A stretch of DNA of 64,000 nucleotides from contig NZ_CP094529.1 of the NCBI RefSeq assembly GCF_022811665.1, positions 1,984,001-2,048,000 of the forward strand. The letters run 5' to 3'. The position numbers and the translations under genes were made by a program. The first letter of the stretch is position 1. Every line of letters starts with the position of its first letter. Under the pieces are notes generated by a model. It was not told the DNA's origin. It ran no database searches and saw only the letters and a list, made by a program, of their open reading frames with translations. This DNA is from Chryseobacterium oryzae. GTDB lineage: Bacteria > Bacteroidota > Bacteroidia > Flavobacteriales > Weeksellaceae. Below are positions 37,361-46,123 of the stretch, piece after piece.

Positions 37361-38077
37361 ATGATTTTTATTTTACTTATATTAAGTGTTGTTGCTGGAG
37401 TTTTACTGGGAAAATACTTTGGTAAAAAAGAAAAGTTCGCAAAAAATCTTTTAATTGTAAGCGCCGGTTTTTTAATTACAATCTGCCTGAACGAAGTTTT
37501 TCCGGAAGTTTATCACAGCGAAACTGAAAATTTAGGCATTTTTGTTATCGGAGGTGTATTGCTTCAAATGATTTTAGAGGCTCTTACAAAAGGTTTTGAG
37601 CACGGACATTTTCATCATCACAGCGAAAACAATATCTTGCCTATGGCTCTCATGGTAGGGCTTTTTATCCATGCATTTATAGAAGGAATTCCTTTAGGAA
37701 ATGAAGAAAACCCTTTTTCTCCGTATTTAATGGGAATTTTGGTACACAACATCCCAATTTCTTTTATATTGGGAGCATTTTTATTTAATAGAAAGAGTAC
37801 TAAAGCATCTTATCCATCAATACTCATTGTCGCTTTATTTGCGTTGGCTTCACCTTTTGGGATGCTGTTAGGAAATTATTTCAATCCAGAATGGCAGCCT
37901 TATTTTCTGGCTATTGTAGGAGGAATTTTTCTTCATATTTCGTCTGTAATTATTTTTGAAAGTAATAAAAATCATAATGTAGACTGGACGAAAATTGGGT
38001 TGGTGCTGTTAGGCGTCTCTCTTGCATTAATGATACATCTGTTCCATGTACATCCTCATTCAGAACATATTCATTAA
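37361..38077 (+). CDS. ZIP-family metal transporter
   Basis: Inner-membrane divalent metal (zinc or iron) transporter of 238 aa with about eight hydrophobic segments. Histidine-rich loop GHFHHHSENN between helices III and IV, then the metal-site helices HAFIEGIPLG and LVHNIPISFILGAFL, and a His-rich C-terminus (HLFHVHPHSEHIH). The spacing of HxxxEG and HNxP matches ZIP. It shares an operon with the methyltransferase gene upstream and ends at a terminator facing the FadL-type gene. Confidence 0.92.
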   Translation: MIFILLILSVVAGVLLGKYFGKKEKFAKNLLIVSAGFLITICLNEVFPEVYHSETENLGIFVIGGVLLQMILEALTKGFEHGHFHHHSENNILPMALMVGLFIHAFIEGIPLGNEENPFSPYLMGILVHNIPISFILGAFLFNRKSTKASYPSILIVALFALASPFGMLLGNYFNPEWQPYFLAIVGGIFLHISSVIIFESNKNHNVDWTKIGLVLLGVSLALMIHLFHVHPHSEHIH

Positions 38078-38097
38078 AAATCATCAATAACGAAAAT

Positions 38098-38135
38098 AAA
38101 AAAGGCTTCAAAATTATCTTTCGAAGCCTTTTTTT
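38098..38135 (+). terminator. Bidirectional terminator between the ZIP and FadL-type genes
   Basis: AAAAGGCTTC / GAAGCCTTTT stem with a 13-base loop and long A- and T-runs on either side. Confidence 0.95.
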
Positions 38136-38152
38136 ATACTAACTTATTGATA

Positions 38153-39580
38153 TTAAAATTTCCAACCAACAGTTACAAAAATATTGTTTCTCACGTTTTT
38201 CACATCCGAAACAACAGAATTTGGAGTTGCAACATCAAAATCTGAAGAATAATATCCTGTTCCGAAATCTGAATGACCCGCTAAGAACGGATTTTTATAA
38301 TTTGAAGTAATATTCTGATAAGCAGCATCTATATAGAATTTCCCAAAATCATAGCCCAATCCTGCCCCAATCATATTTCTATCGCCCAAAATCATATTGC
38401 TAAAATTGGTCTGAGCAGTAGATCCTGAGTTGGTAAATGCGCTAACCGTCATATTATCAAACGGGCTGGATGTATAAGAATACCCTCCTCTTAAACGGAA
38501 AGATTTAATTCTATATTCTGCTCCCACTTTTATTTCAGATAAATTTTTGTAGGTATCACTGAAAAAAGAGTTTAATTCTTTTTCTGCATCTCCCTGAACT
38601 TTATAATGTGGTTTTGTAATACCTAAAGTATAATCTACATCAATGGCAAAATTCTTACTTGCTACAAAAGCTCCACTTAAAGTTGCTTTCATTGGAGATC
38701 TGAAGGTTCTGTCTTCAACAAAGCTATCCTGATAAACGTATCCGTCTGTTCCAGTATAATAGTCTGTATAAACTCTATCCAAAGACCACCAAGTAGGAGT
38801 TTCTATAGATGCTCCCAATCTAAGCTGATTTGTAATTTTTCCTAAAACTCCGACCGTTGCAGAAAACCCGTTAGATTTTTCTGAGAAAGGAGTATATTGT
38901 TTATTGAATGTATATGCCGTTTTATCTAAATCTAGACCAAAACTAGCACTGTCGTACTGTTCTAAATCTACATAATGCATATTTACACTAGCTCCTAAAT
39001 AAAGTGAGTTATTGTAATTGGCACCAACACCTAAATTAAATTTAGTTTGAGTTCCGTATCTGTTATAAGCATGTCCTAAATAGGATAAGTTTCCTACTAC
39101 ATTATTTCCAGAACCATCCACAAGATTTTTAGAAATAACAACATTTGAATTTCCCGGAGATTCTACATAATTTTCCAGAGATGTTGTAGACATATTTGCT
39201 CCTAAATTGATGAATTTCCAAGGTGTTTCTGTCATCAGTTGAAATGCTGCCACACCTCCTACATTCCCAAGATTAACTTTGCTGATGTTATAGTTAACCG
39301 AATTTCCGGCTAATGTACTTGTATTTTTATTGTTTTCCACAGAAAGCGTTACGGAAACATCACCCGCAATAGCCACACCTAATCCGGCAGGATTGGTAAG
39401 CAAAGAAGAAGCATCTCCTCCTAAAGCACCATTAGAACCCGCCATAGCGTTAAATTTAGAGCTTCCCGTCATAGGTGTGTTAGAATACACATCTACCGAA
39501 TTTCTGATTACCGATATATCCTGAGCCTGCAGATAAAAAGCTGCAGTAACACTCATTAGTACAAGAGATTTTTTTAACAT
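38153..39580 (-). CDS. OmpP1/FadL-type outer-membrane transport protein
   Basis: Beta-barrel for uptake of hydrophobic molecules, 475 aa. A signal peptide ends at YLQAQ (residue about 19); the mature N-terminus has the FadL-type plug segment SNTPMTGSSKFNAMAGSNGALGGDASSLLTNPAGL, which inserts in the barrel, then alternating strands and a C-terminal NIFVTVGWKF ending in Phe, the usual barrel-assembly signal. The frame extends to a TTG at 39589, but ATG 39580 gives a cleaner signal. It lies 28 bases after the Trp/Gly-rich lipoprotein gene on the same strand, so the two form an operon. Confidence 0.92.
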   Translation of the reverse strand: MLKKSLVLMSVTAAFYLQAQDISVIRNSVDVYSNTPMTGSSKFNAMAGSNGALGGDASSLLTNPAGLGVAIAGDVSVTLSVENNKNTSTLAGNSVNYNISKVNLGNVGGVAAFQLMTETPWKFINLGANMSTTSLENYVESPGNSNVVISKNLVDGSGNNVVGNLSYLGHAYNRYGTQTKFNLGVGANYNNSLYLGASVNMHYVDLEQYDSASFGLDLDKTAYTFNKQYTPFSEKSNGFSATVGVLGKITNQLRLGASIETPTWWSLDRVYTDYYTGTDGYVYQDSFVEDRTFRSPMKATLSGAFVASKNFAIDVDYTLGITKPHYKVQGDAEKELNSFFSDTYKNLSEIKVGAEYRIKSFRLRGGYSYTSSPFDNMTVSAFTNSGSTAQTNFSNMILGDRNMIGAGLGYDFGKFYIDAAYQNITSNYKNPFLAGHSDFGTGYYSSDFDVATPNSVVSDVKNVRNNIFVTVGWKF

Positions 39581-39608
39581 TATTTTCAAGAATAGTTATT
39601 AATTTATA

Positions 39609-40718
39609 TTATCTACCACCAGATCTAAAACCGCCGCCTCCGCCGCCAGATCTGAAGCCGCCTCCACCGCCTGAAGAACCACCTCTAAATCCACCACCGC
39701 TTCCGGAGTTAAAACCACCAGATCTGAATCCTCCATTATCGCTTGGTCTGTTAAAGTTGTCATTTCTTCTTGGTTGAGACTGAGGTCTGTAATCGTAATT
39801 AGGTCTTTGCTGATTCATGTTACCGTTAGGATTTCTCATCCCTGGCTGATTTCTGAATCCGCCATTATCCGAACCTTGTCGGAATCCGCCGTTGTTAGCA
39901 CCTTGTCTAAATCCTCCATCTCCAGTTCCTTGTCTGAATCCTGAATTATTACTACCTTGACGATAGCCATTAGCATTTCCGGATCTGAAACCATTTGTAT
40001 TATTACGGAATCCTGAAGCTGTATTCATATTTCTATATCCATATAAAGCTCCTCCATTAAAGCCAGATCTGCCATTTGCTCCGCTTCTTCTATACGAAGG
40101 AACATAATAATTTCCTCCCCAATAACCATTTCCCCAACCCCAATAAGGATTGCCATACCATCCACCATAATAAGGGTTTCCCCAGTTATTCCAGCCCATT
40201 CCCCAATAAGGATTGTAGCCTCCCCATCCCCAACCGGATCCCCAGCCGAAAGACATGCTCATACCCCAACCAGAACCCCAGCCCCAGTAAGGATTATATC
40301 CCCAACCCCATGGAGAACCCCAACCCATCATTCCGTAACCGTAGCCCCAAGAGTTATCATAATAATTGGTTTGGCTTCCTGCAAAATTTCCCCAATCGGA
40401 ATCTGTTGCATTGTTATTCCAATTGGTATTGCTCCAATCGTTGTAACGGTTATTCTGTTGTTGCTGGTTAATTTGAGAATTTTCAATTACACTGCTGTCG
40501 CTATAATAATCGTAGTAATCTCCTACTCTGTTTCCTTCATTATTAATAATTACACCTTCCGGAAGAGTATCTTTATTGGGATCGTAATAAACACCGTCTG
40601 TCTCGCTGTATCCTCCCATTTGGGCACCACATGACATTAACAATAAACCACCTGAAACAGCTAAAATACCTTTAGATTTTAGAGTTTCAAATAAAAATTT
40701 ATGTATATTTCTTTTCAT
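39609..40718 (-). CDS. Trp/Tyr/Gly-rich lipoprotein with low-complexity repeats
   Basis: A 369-aa lipoprotein: signal peptide with lipobox LLMSC (Cys about residue 30), a moderately polar region with acidic and Asn/Gln stretches (residues 31-115), a dense Trp-Gly-Tyr block (GYGYGMMGWGSPWGWGYNP and NPYWGWGSGWG, about 120-200), a run of GFRQG/GFRSG repeats (about 225-300), and a Gly-Arg tail ending GGGGGFRSGGR. The composition suggests a disordered, possibly phase-separating or adhesive surface protein. No enzymatic fold is seen, and its position next to proS should not be taken as function. First gene of a two-gene operon with the FadL-type porin. Confidence 0.8.
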   Translation of the reverse strand: MKRNIHKFLFETLKSKGILAVSGGLLLMSCGAQMGGYSETDGVYYDPNKDTLPEGVIINNEGNRVGDYYDYYSDSSVIENSQINQQQQNNRYNDWSNTNWNNNATDSDWGNFAGSQTNYYDNSWGYGYGMMGWGSPWGWGYNPYWGWGSGWGMSMSFGWGSGWGWGGYNPYWGMGWNNWGNPYYGGWYGNPYWGWGNGYWGGNYYVPSYRRSGANGRSGFNGGALYGYRNMNTASGFRNNTNGFRSGNANGYRQGSNNSGFRQGTGDGGFRQGANNGGFRQGSDNGGFRNQPGMRNPNGNMNQQRPNYDYRPQSQPRRNDNFNRPSDNGGFRSGGFNSGSGGGFRGGSSGGGGGFRSGGGGGGFRSGGR

Positions 40719-40747
40719 GATAATGTATTATTTTTTTTAATTTAAAT

Positions 40748-40755
40748 TATATTTG
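40748..40755 (+). promoter_or_regulatory. Candidate -7 box of proS
   Basis: TATATTTG fits TAnnTTTG, about 110 bases before the ATG. No -33 TTG at the usual distance. Confidence 0.4.
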
Positions 40756-40765
40756 CATTCGGTAC

Positions 40766-40773
40766 CAAAAATA
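40766..40773 (-). promoter_or_regulatory. Candidate -7 box of the Trp/Gly-rich lipoprotein operon
   Basis: Minus-strand TATTTTTG fits TAnnTTTG. It lies 10 bases from the plus-strand box, so the two divergent promoters overlap. Confidence 0.45.
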
Positions 40774-40865
40774 TACCAATTGTTGGTGCGAAAAATCTAT
40801 CAAAAATAAATCTTTATTTTTAGATTACATAATTTTACAAAAGTTAAAATATTAAAAAAAAATTA

Positions 40866-42341
40866 ATGGCAAAATTAACTTCAAGAAGCGAAGATTACAG
40901 CAAGTGGTACAATGAGTTAGTTGTAAAAGCAGATTTAGCAGAAAATTCCGGAGTAAGAGGTTCTATGGTTATAAAACCATACGGATACGCAATTTGGGAG
41001 AAGATGCGTGACGAAATGGACAAAAAATTCAAAGAAACCGGTCACGTTAATGCTTATTTCCCTCTTTTTGTTCCCAAAAGCTTGTTTGAAGCTGAAGAAA
41101 AAAATGCCGAAGGGTTCGCAAAAGAATGTGCAGTTGTTACCCATTACAGACTGAAAACAGACCCTAACAATCCTCATAAACTCATCGTAGATCCAGATGC
41201 AAAGCTGGAAGAAGAACTTATCGTAAGACCTACTTCTGAAGCCATTATATGGAATACCTACAAAAATTGGATTCAATCTTACAGAGATTTGCCAATTCTT
41301 ATTAACCAATGGGCAAACGTTGTAAGATGGGAAATGAGAACCAGATTATTTCTAAGAACTTCAGAGTTTCTTTGGCAGGAAGGTCACACAGCACATGCTA
41401 CTCGTGATGAAGCCGTAGAAGAAGCAGAAAAAATGAATAAAGTATATGCAGATTTTGCAGAAAATTTCATGGCAATTCCTGTTATTCAGGGATTAAAAAC
41501 TCCTTCGGAGAGATTTGCGGGAGCTGATGAAACATATTGCATTGAAGCATTAATGCAGGACGGTAAAGCTTTACAGGCAGGAACTTCTCACTTTTTAGGA
41601 CAAAATTTCGCTAAAGCTTTTGATGTTAAATTTACCAACAAAGAAGGAAAAATAGAATATGCATGGGCAACTTCTTGGGGAACATCAACACGTTTAATGG
41701 GAGCTCTAATCATGACTCACTCTGATGATTTTGGTCTCATACTTCCTCCAACATTAGCTCCTATACAAGTGGTTATTGTTCCTATTTTCAAAGGAGAAGA
41801 ACAGCTTAATGAAATAAGTGAAGTTGCTTTGGAAATTCAGAATAAATTAAAATTAAAAGGCATCTCGGTAAAATTTGATAACGATACCCAAAACAAACCA
41901 GGTTGGAAATTTGCCGAATACGAACTAAAAGGAGTTCCTTTAAGAATTGCCATCGGACCGAAAGACTTAGAAAATAAATCTGTTGAAATTGCGCGAAGAG
42001 ACAATCTTACAAAAGAAGTACGTCCTTTAGAAGGATTAGATTCTTATATTGAAGACCTTTTAAAAACTATTCAGGAAGATATTTATAAAAAAGCGTTCAG
42101 TTTCCGTGAAGAAAACATTACAAAAGTAGATTCTTACGAAGAATTCAAAAAAGTTCTTGAAGAAAAAGGAGGATTTATTTATGCTCATTGGGATGGAACG
42201 GCTGAAGAAGAAGAGCAGATTAAAGAAGAAACAAAAGCAACCATACGATGCATTCCGCTGAATGATGATATTGAAGAAGGAGTTTCTATGGTAAGCGGAA
42301 AACCTTCTAAAAGAAGGGTTTTATTTGCTAAAGCTTATTAA
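40866..42341 (+). CDS. proS: Prolyl-tRNA synthetase, archaeal/eukaryote type
   Basis: Charges tRNA-Pro. The 491-aa length and motif set ([33 protein letters not shown] at the start, RPTSEAIIW near residue 120, [26 protein letters not shown], and the class II motif 3 region) match the ProS3-type enzyme without the bacterial INS editing domain. The C-terminal region carries the anticodon-binding domain ([21 protein letters not shown]) and the extra domain ending in RRVLFAKAY. The ORF is standard length and ends at an AT-rich terminator. Confidence 0.97.
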   Translation: MAKLTSRSEDYSKWYNELVVKADLAENSGVRGSMVIKPYGYAIWEKMRDEMDKKFKETGHVNAYFPLFVPKSLFEAEEKNAEGFAKECAVVTHYRLKTDPNNPHKLIVDPDAKLEEELIVRPTSEAIIWNTYKNWIQSYRDLPILINQWANVVRWEMRTRLFLRTSEFLWQEGHTAHATRDEAVEEAEKMNKVYADFAENFMAIPVIQGLKTPSERFAGADETYCIEALMQDGKALQAGTSHFLGQNFAKAFDVKFTNKEGKIEYAWATSWGTSTRLMGALIMTHSDDFGLILPPTLAPIQVVIVPIFKGEEQLNEISEVALEIQNKLKLKGISVKFDNDTQNKPGWKFAEYELKGVPLRIAIGPKDLENKSVEIARRDNLTKEVRPLEGLDSYIEDLLKTIQEDIYKKAFSFREENITKVDSYEEFKKVLEEKGGFIYAHWDGTAEEEEQIKEETKATIRCIPLNDDIEEGVSMVSGKPSKRRVLFAKAY

Positions 42342-42364
42342 ATTTAACATAATAATTTACTAAA

Positions 42365-42404
42365 TCTATAAAAATTTTTAAAATTTTTATAGATTTTTTA
42401 TTTT
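42365..42404 (+). terminator. Terminator after proS
   Basis: Long AT-rich stem TCTATAAAAATTTT / AAAATTTTTATAGA followed by TTTTTTATTTT. Confidence 0.8.
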
Positions 42405-42469
42405 ACAACCACTTTTGGATGAATTTTTGTTTAATTTTAAATAACATTAATTTTAAAAAATAAATTATT

Positions 42470-43756
42470 ATGGCATTAAACATTATTGATCTTATTAAAG
42501 GGCAACTTGGAGCCGCATTAGTTTCTCAGACAGCCTCACAACTGGGAGAAAGCGAATCCGGAATTTCTAAAGCTATTTCAGGATTACTTCCTGTGGTGAT
42601 TGGAGGTTTGGCAAACAATTCAGACAACCCAACTGTATTAGATACTGTAGCAAACTCTTCTTCAAACGGAATTTTGGGGAGTTTATCGAGCGCAACATCA
42701 GGCAATTCTTTTATATCGGGATTATTAACATCAATTTTTGGAGATAAACTAAGCGGAATTATCAACAGCGTCGCTACTTATGCTGGAATCAGCAACAATT
42801 CTTCTTCATCTTTATTGAATATGGTTACAGGAGCAACCATAGGATCTATAGGAAAATATGCTTCTGAAAACAATTTAGACCGAAACGGAATTGCATCTTT
42901 ATTAAATGACCAAAAAGGAATAATTTCTACTTTATTACCTGCAGGTCTTTCTTTAGCATCCCTTAATGTAGGAGATTGGGCTAAAGGATATGGTTTTGAA
43001 GGAAATGAAAATCCTGCAACAAAGCCAGTAGTAGATGCTCCACGCGTAGAAGTAACAAGAAGTACGGCAGAAACAGGAACTTTTCCGGATAGAACTACTT
43101 CTTCAGAAGGTGGATCTATATGGAAATGGCTTTTACCAGTAATTCTTTTGCTTGTTGCATCTTATTTTCTTTGGCAACAATGCCGTAAGAGCGAAACTAC
43201 CACTACTACAAGTGTAGAAGGCGATTCTTTAAAGACCAAAACCGATACAACTACTGTGAATTCTACAGCAACTACCACAAAAGTAGATGAAGATATCGAC
43301 CTTAATGGTACAGCTCTTAAAGGATACAGAAACGGTATGGAAGATCAAATGATTTCTTTCCTTAAATCTGGAGAATACACCAATGCAAAAGATGACGCTG
43401 CACTAAAAAACAGATGGTTCGATTTCGACCATGTAAATTTTAAAATGGGAAGTGCAAACCAACTTGAAGCAGGTTCAGAAAGTCAGTTACAAAATTTAGT
43501 TGCTATTTTAAAAGCTTTTCCTGATGCTAAAATAAAAATTGGTGGTTACACCGATAAAACAGGAAATGAAGCTAACAATTTAAAACTATCTGCTGAAAGA
43601 GCTAACTTCATTAAAGATTGGTTATCTAAACAAGGAGTAGCATCGCAAGTAATTGCTGCCGATGGATATGGAAGCGAATTTGCAAAAGTAGACGCAAAAG
43701 CTTCTGATGCAGAAAGAGCAGTAGACAGAAAAATGTCTGTAAGATTTACAAAATAA
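42470..43756 (+). CDS. DUF937 (YidB-like) protein fused to OmpA domain
   Basis: A 428-aa envelope protein with three parts. Residues 1-180 form a DUF937/YidB-like region rich in Ser/Gly/Asn (MALNIIDLIKGQLGAALVSQ, SGISKAISGLLPVVIGGLANNS). A single membrane helix follows (WKWLLPVILLLVASYFLW, about residues 222-239), then a Thr-rich linker. The C-terminal OmpA-like domain (about 300-428: FDFDHVNFKMGSANQLEAGS, KIGGYTDKTGNEANNLKLSA, RAVDRKMSVRF) binds peptidoglycan. With no signal peptide, the N-terminal part would be cytoplasmic and the OmpA part periplasmic. Flanked by terminators, so monocistronic. Function unknown. Confidence 0.88.
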   Translation: MALNIIDLIKGQLGAALVSQTASQLGESESGISKAISGLLPVVIGGLANNSDNPTVLDTVANSSSNGILGSLSSATSGNSFISGLLTSIFGDKLSGIINSVATYAGISNNSSSSLLNMVTGATIGSIGKYASENNLDRNGIASLLNDQKGIISTLLPAGLSLASLNVGDWAKGYGFEGNENPATKPVVDAPRVEVTRSTAETGTFPDRTTSSEGGSIWKWLLPVILLLVASYFLWQQCRKSETTTTTSVEGDSLKTKTDTTTVNSTATTTKVDEDIDLNGTALKGYRNGMEDQMISFLKSGEYTNAKDDAALKNRWFDFDHVNFKMGSANQLEAGSESQLQNLVAILKAFPDAKIKIGGYTDKTGNEANNLKLSAERANFIKDWLSKQGVASQVIAADGYGSEFAKVDAKASDAERAVDRKMSVRFTK

Positions 43757-43780
43757 ACTTTATTTAAAAAATAAATGATT

Positions 43781-43813
43781 AAATCCTGAAAAATTTTTTC
43801 AGGATTTTTTTTG
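43781..43813 (+). terminator. Terminator after the DUF937-OmpA gene
   Basis: Stem AAATCCTGAAAAA / TTTTTTCAGGATTT followed by a T-run. Confidence 0.9.
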
Positions 43814-43843
43814 ATACCTGCGATAGAATTCGTTTAATTTAAT

Positions 43844-43868
43844 TAATTTTGTTAGTATATTCTAACAA
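43844..43868 (+). promoter_or_regulatory. mntH -7 box with overlapping palindromic operator
   Basis: TAATTTTG (43844-43851) fits TAnnTTTG. Overlapping its end is a perfect inverted repeat TTGTTAG (43849-43855), spacer TATATT, CTAACAA (43862-43868), which spans the predicted RNA start and ends 3 bases before the ATG. The position is ideal for a repressor; a manganese- or iron-sensing DtxR/MntR-type protein is the natural guess for an Nramp gene, but the motif is not one I can assign. Confidence 0.6.
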
Positions 43869-43871
43869 TAC

Positions 43872-45203
43872 ATGAATTTCAAAATAAAAGAAGGCTGGAG
43901 AAAAGAAAAAGTATCAGATTCCTTGCCTGAAGTTTTCTCTTCTATTCCCATTCCGAAAAAATCAGGATTTTGGCGAAAGTATCTTGCATTTGCAGGGCCA
44001 GGCTTAATGATTGCAGTTGGGTATATGGATCCTGGTAATTGGGCTACCGATATTGCCGGTGGTGCTCAGTTTGGGTATACTCTACTTTCTGTAATTCTTA
44101 TATCCAATATTTTTGCTATGGTTTTACAGCACCTTTCCGTAAAACTTGGGGTTGCAACCGAACGAGATTTGGCGCAGGCTTGTAGAGATCACTTTAGCCC
44201 AACTACGAATGTTATTCTTTGGATTCTTTGCGAAATAGCAATTGCTGCTTGCGATCTTGCCGAAGTCATCGGTTCTGCAATCGCACTCAATTTACTTTTC
44301 GGAATTCCATTAACATGGGGTATTGTTATTACAACTATCGACGTACTTTTAATATTATTGCTTCAGGCAAAAGGATTCAGATGGGTGGAAAGTATTGTTG
44401 GAGGATTAATTTTTATCATTCTAATTTGTTTTGGGTATGAACTTATCATTTCAAAACCAGAAATTAATCAGATTTTAGGCGGATTAGTTCCACAGAAAGA
44501 AATCATCACCAATCCTGCTGCACTTTATATCGGGATAGGGATTTTAGGTGCCACAGTAATGCCTCATAACTTATATCTTCACAGCAGTATTGTGCAGACA
44601 AGGGATTACGATAGAGATAGAGCCGGAAAAAAAGAAGCTATAAAATTCGCAACTTTAGACAGTACAGTTTCCCTTTTAATTGCTTTTTTCATTAATGCAG
44701 CAATTCTTATTTTAGCTGCAGCAACTTTCCATACTACGGGAAATCAGCACATTGCAGATATTCATGATGCCTATAAAATGCTGACTCCAATTTTGGGAGC
44801 TTCTATGGCGAGTATTGCTTTTGCCATTGCTCTTTTGGCATCCGGACAAAATTCTACGCTTACAGGAACGCTTGCCGGACAAATCGTAATGGAAGGATTT
44901 CTGAACATCAGTCTTAAGCCATGGCTCAGAAGGCTAATTACCAGACTTATTGCGGTGATTCCTGCTCTTATTGTAGCAATACTTTACGGAGAACAGGGCA
45001 CTACAGATTTATTGGTTTTAAGCCAGGTTATTCTATCCATGCAACTGAGTTTTGCCGTAGTTCCTCTGGTAATGTTTACCAACGACAAATCTAAAATGGG
45101 AGAATTTGTGAACAAACCCATTCTAAAAATTTCTGTATGGATTATCTCAGGAATTATTATTGTGCTTAATCTATACCTTTTGTATCAAACAGTTTTCGGG
45201 TAA
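43872..45203 (+). CDS. mntH: Nramp-family divalent metal (Mn/Fe) transporter
   Basis: Proton-coupled Mn2+/Fe2+ importer of 443 aa with about eleven membrane helices. The metal site is visible in helix 1 (YMDPGNWATDIAGG, the DPGN motif, near residue 52) and helix 6 (GATVMPHNLYLHSS, MPHN near residue 235). The IALLASGQNSTLTGTLAGQIVMEGF loop also matches the family. A palindrome over the promoter suggests metal-dependent repression. Followed after 7 bases by the first copy of the 45.2-45.5 kb inverted repeat pair. Confidence 0.96.
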   Translation: MNFKIKEGWRKEKVSDSLPEVFSSIPIPKKSGFWRKYLAFAGPGLMIAVGYMDPGNWATDIAGGAQFGYTLLSVILISNIFAMVLQHLSVKLGVATERDLAQACRDHFSPTTNVILWILCEIAIAACDLAEVIGSAIALNLLFGIPLTWGIVITTIDVLLILLLQAKGFRWVESIVGGLIFIILICFGYELIISKPEINQILGGLVPQKEIITNPAALYIGIGILGATVMPHNLYLHSSIVQTRDYDRDRAGKKEAIKFATLDSTVSLLIAFFINAAILILAAATFHTTGNQHIADIHDAYKMLTPILGASMASIAFAIALLASGQNSTLTGTLAGQIVMEGFLNISLKPWLRRLITRLIAVIPALIVAILYGEQGTTDLLVLSQVILSMQLSFAVVPLVMFTNDKSKMGEFVNKPILKISVWIISGIIIVLNLYLLYQTVFG

Positions 45204-45210
45204 TTTTTTA

Positions 45211-45278
45211 GGAGCTTTTTCCCGCTTTCCGTTGCAATCTTTTTTTTCAAAAAAGGATTTCCACTGCAATCGGGGCTA
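45211..45278 (-). repeat. Inverted-pair repeat, copy A (68 bases)
   Basis: Read on the minus strand it begins TAGCCCCGATTGCAGTGG and ends CGGAAAGCGGGAAAAAGCTCC minus its last base shown as part of the same block. The ends match copy B at 16 of 24 and 17 of 21 positions. AGC pairs with GCT, and CCCG with CGGG, across a five-A bulge; inside is a second hairpin (AATC, T-run / A-run, GATT). Confidence 0.75.
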
Positions 45279-45372
45279 ATGATGAATACTTTTGAATGAT
45301 AGAACTACTATTTTAATTTAAAATTTTCAACTTTCAATATTTATTAATTACGTTTCAAAAAAAAGAGATTTT

Positions 45373-45479
45373 TAGCCCAGATAGTAACGGTTACCCCGCA
45401 ACTTGTAAGGGACAGCCTCGGAATAAGCTAAGGACAGAATAGGCGTGAGGAGTATGAGTGGATAGCTGGAAATAGCTCC
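45373..45479 (+). repeat. Inverted-pair repeat, copy B (107 bases)
   Basis: Begins TAGCCCAGATAGTAACGG and ends TGGATAGCTGGAAATAGCTCC with the last base at 45479. The terminal stem is AGC/GCT plus CCAG/CTGG with bulge AAATA: the third pair is A-T where copy A has C-G. The interior is longer than in A and structured (CCC...GGG, GCCT...AGGC). Flanking AGATTT and AAATCT extend the stem outward. Confidence 0.75.
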
Positions 45480-45586
45480 CTGAAATCTTAATTACTTTCA
45501 TATTAGAAAACAAACTCTGCCTAATTGTCATTATTTTTTATTTGGCAAACTGTTTGACAAATCACAATGTAAAAAGTTATTGAATT

Positions 45587-46123
45587 ATGGAAAATCAGGA
45601 TATCAACGAAGAAAACATCAATAAACACGAAGAAAACGCTAACGAATCTCAAAATAATCAACAGGAAAATGTGGCAGAAACTCCTACTGCAGAAGAACTT
45701 TTGGCAGTGGAAAAAGATCGTTACATTAGATTGTATGCGGAATTCGAAAATTATAAAAAAAGAACTTCCAAAGAAAAAATGGAATTCTTCCAATATGCAA
45801 ACCAAGACATGATGATTTCTATGTTGGGAGTATTGGATGATTTCGAAAGAGCTCTAAAAGAAATTGCTAAAAACGGAAGTGAAGCAGATCTTCAAGGTGT
45901 TGAATTAATTTATAATAAATTCAAAAACAAACTTACTGAAAAAGGATTAAAAGCAATGGAAGTAAGAGCAGGTGATAATTTTAATGTAGATTTTCATGAA
46001 GCTATTACGCAAATCCCGGCTCCAACGCCCGAACTAAAAGGTAAAATAGTAGATGTTATTGAAACAGGATACACTTTAGGAGACAAAGTAATCCGTTTTG
46101 CTAAAGTAGTAACCGGAAACTAA
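45587..46123 (+). CDS. grpE: Nucleotide exchange factor GrpE
   Basis: Co-chaperone that releases ADP from DnaK. The 178-aa product has a Glu/Asn-rich disordered head (to about residue 40), the long dimer helix ([29 protein letters not shown]), and the beta-domain with the signature region [43 protein letters not shown]-like ending in VVTGN. The dnaJ gene follows 99 bases downstream on the same strand; dnaK is not in this window. Start ATG 45587 fits the family N-terminus. Confidence 0.97.
   Translation: [178 protein letters not shown]

Larger units (their letters stand above)
45204..45586. other. mntH-grpE spacer
   Basis: These 383 bases hold two inverted copies of one repeat family (45211-45278, 45373-45479) separated by 94 AT-rich bases, and about 107 bases upstream of grpE in which I see no clear promoter. 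The denser GC in both repeats stands out against the AT-rich background. Confidence 0.8.

Noticed and set aside
40866..42341. Bacterial-type ProS with editing domain
   Set aside because: Length (491 aa) and motif order lack the INS domain; it is the archaeal/eukaryote-type enzyme.
45204..45586. Possible riboswitch (cobalamin-like, from the GC-rich blocks) upstream of grpE
   Set aside because: The conserved blocks occur twice in opposite orientation and lack any known aptamer core. A repeat pair explains them better.
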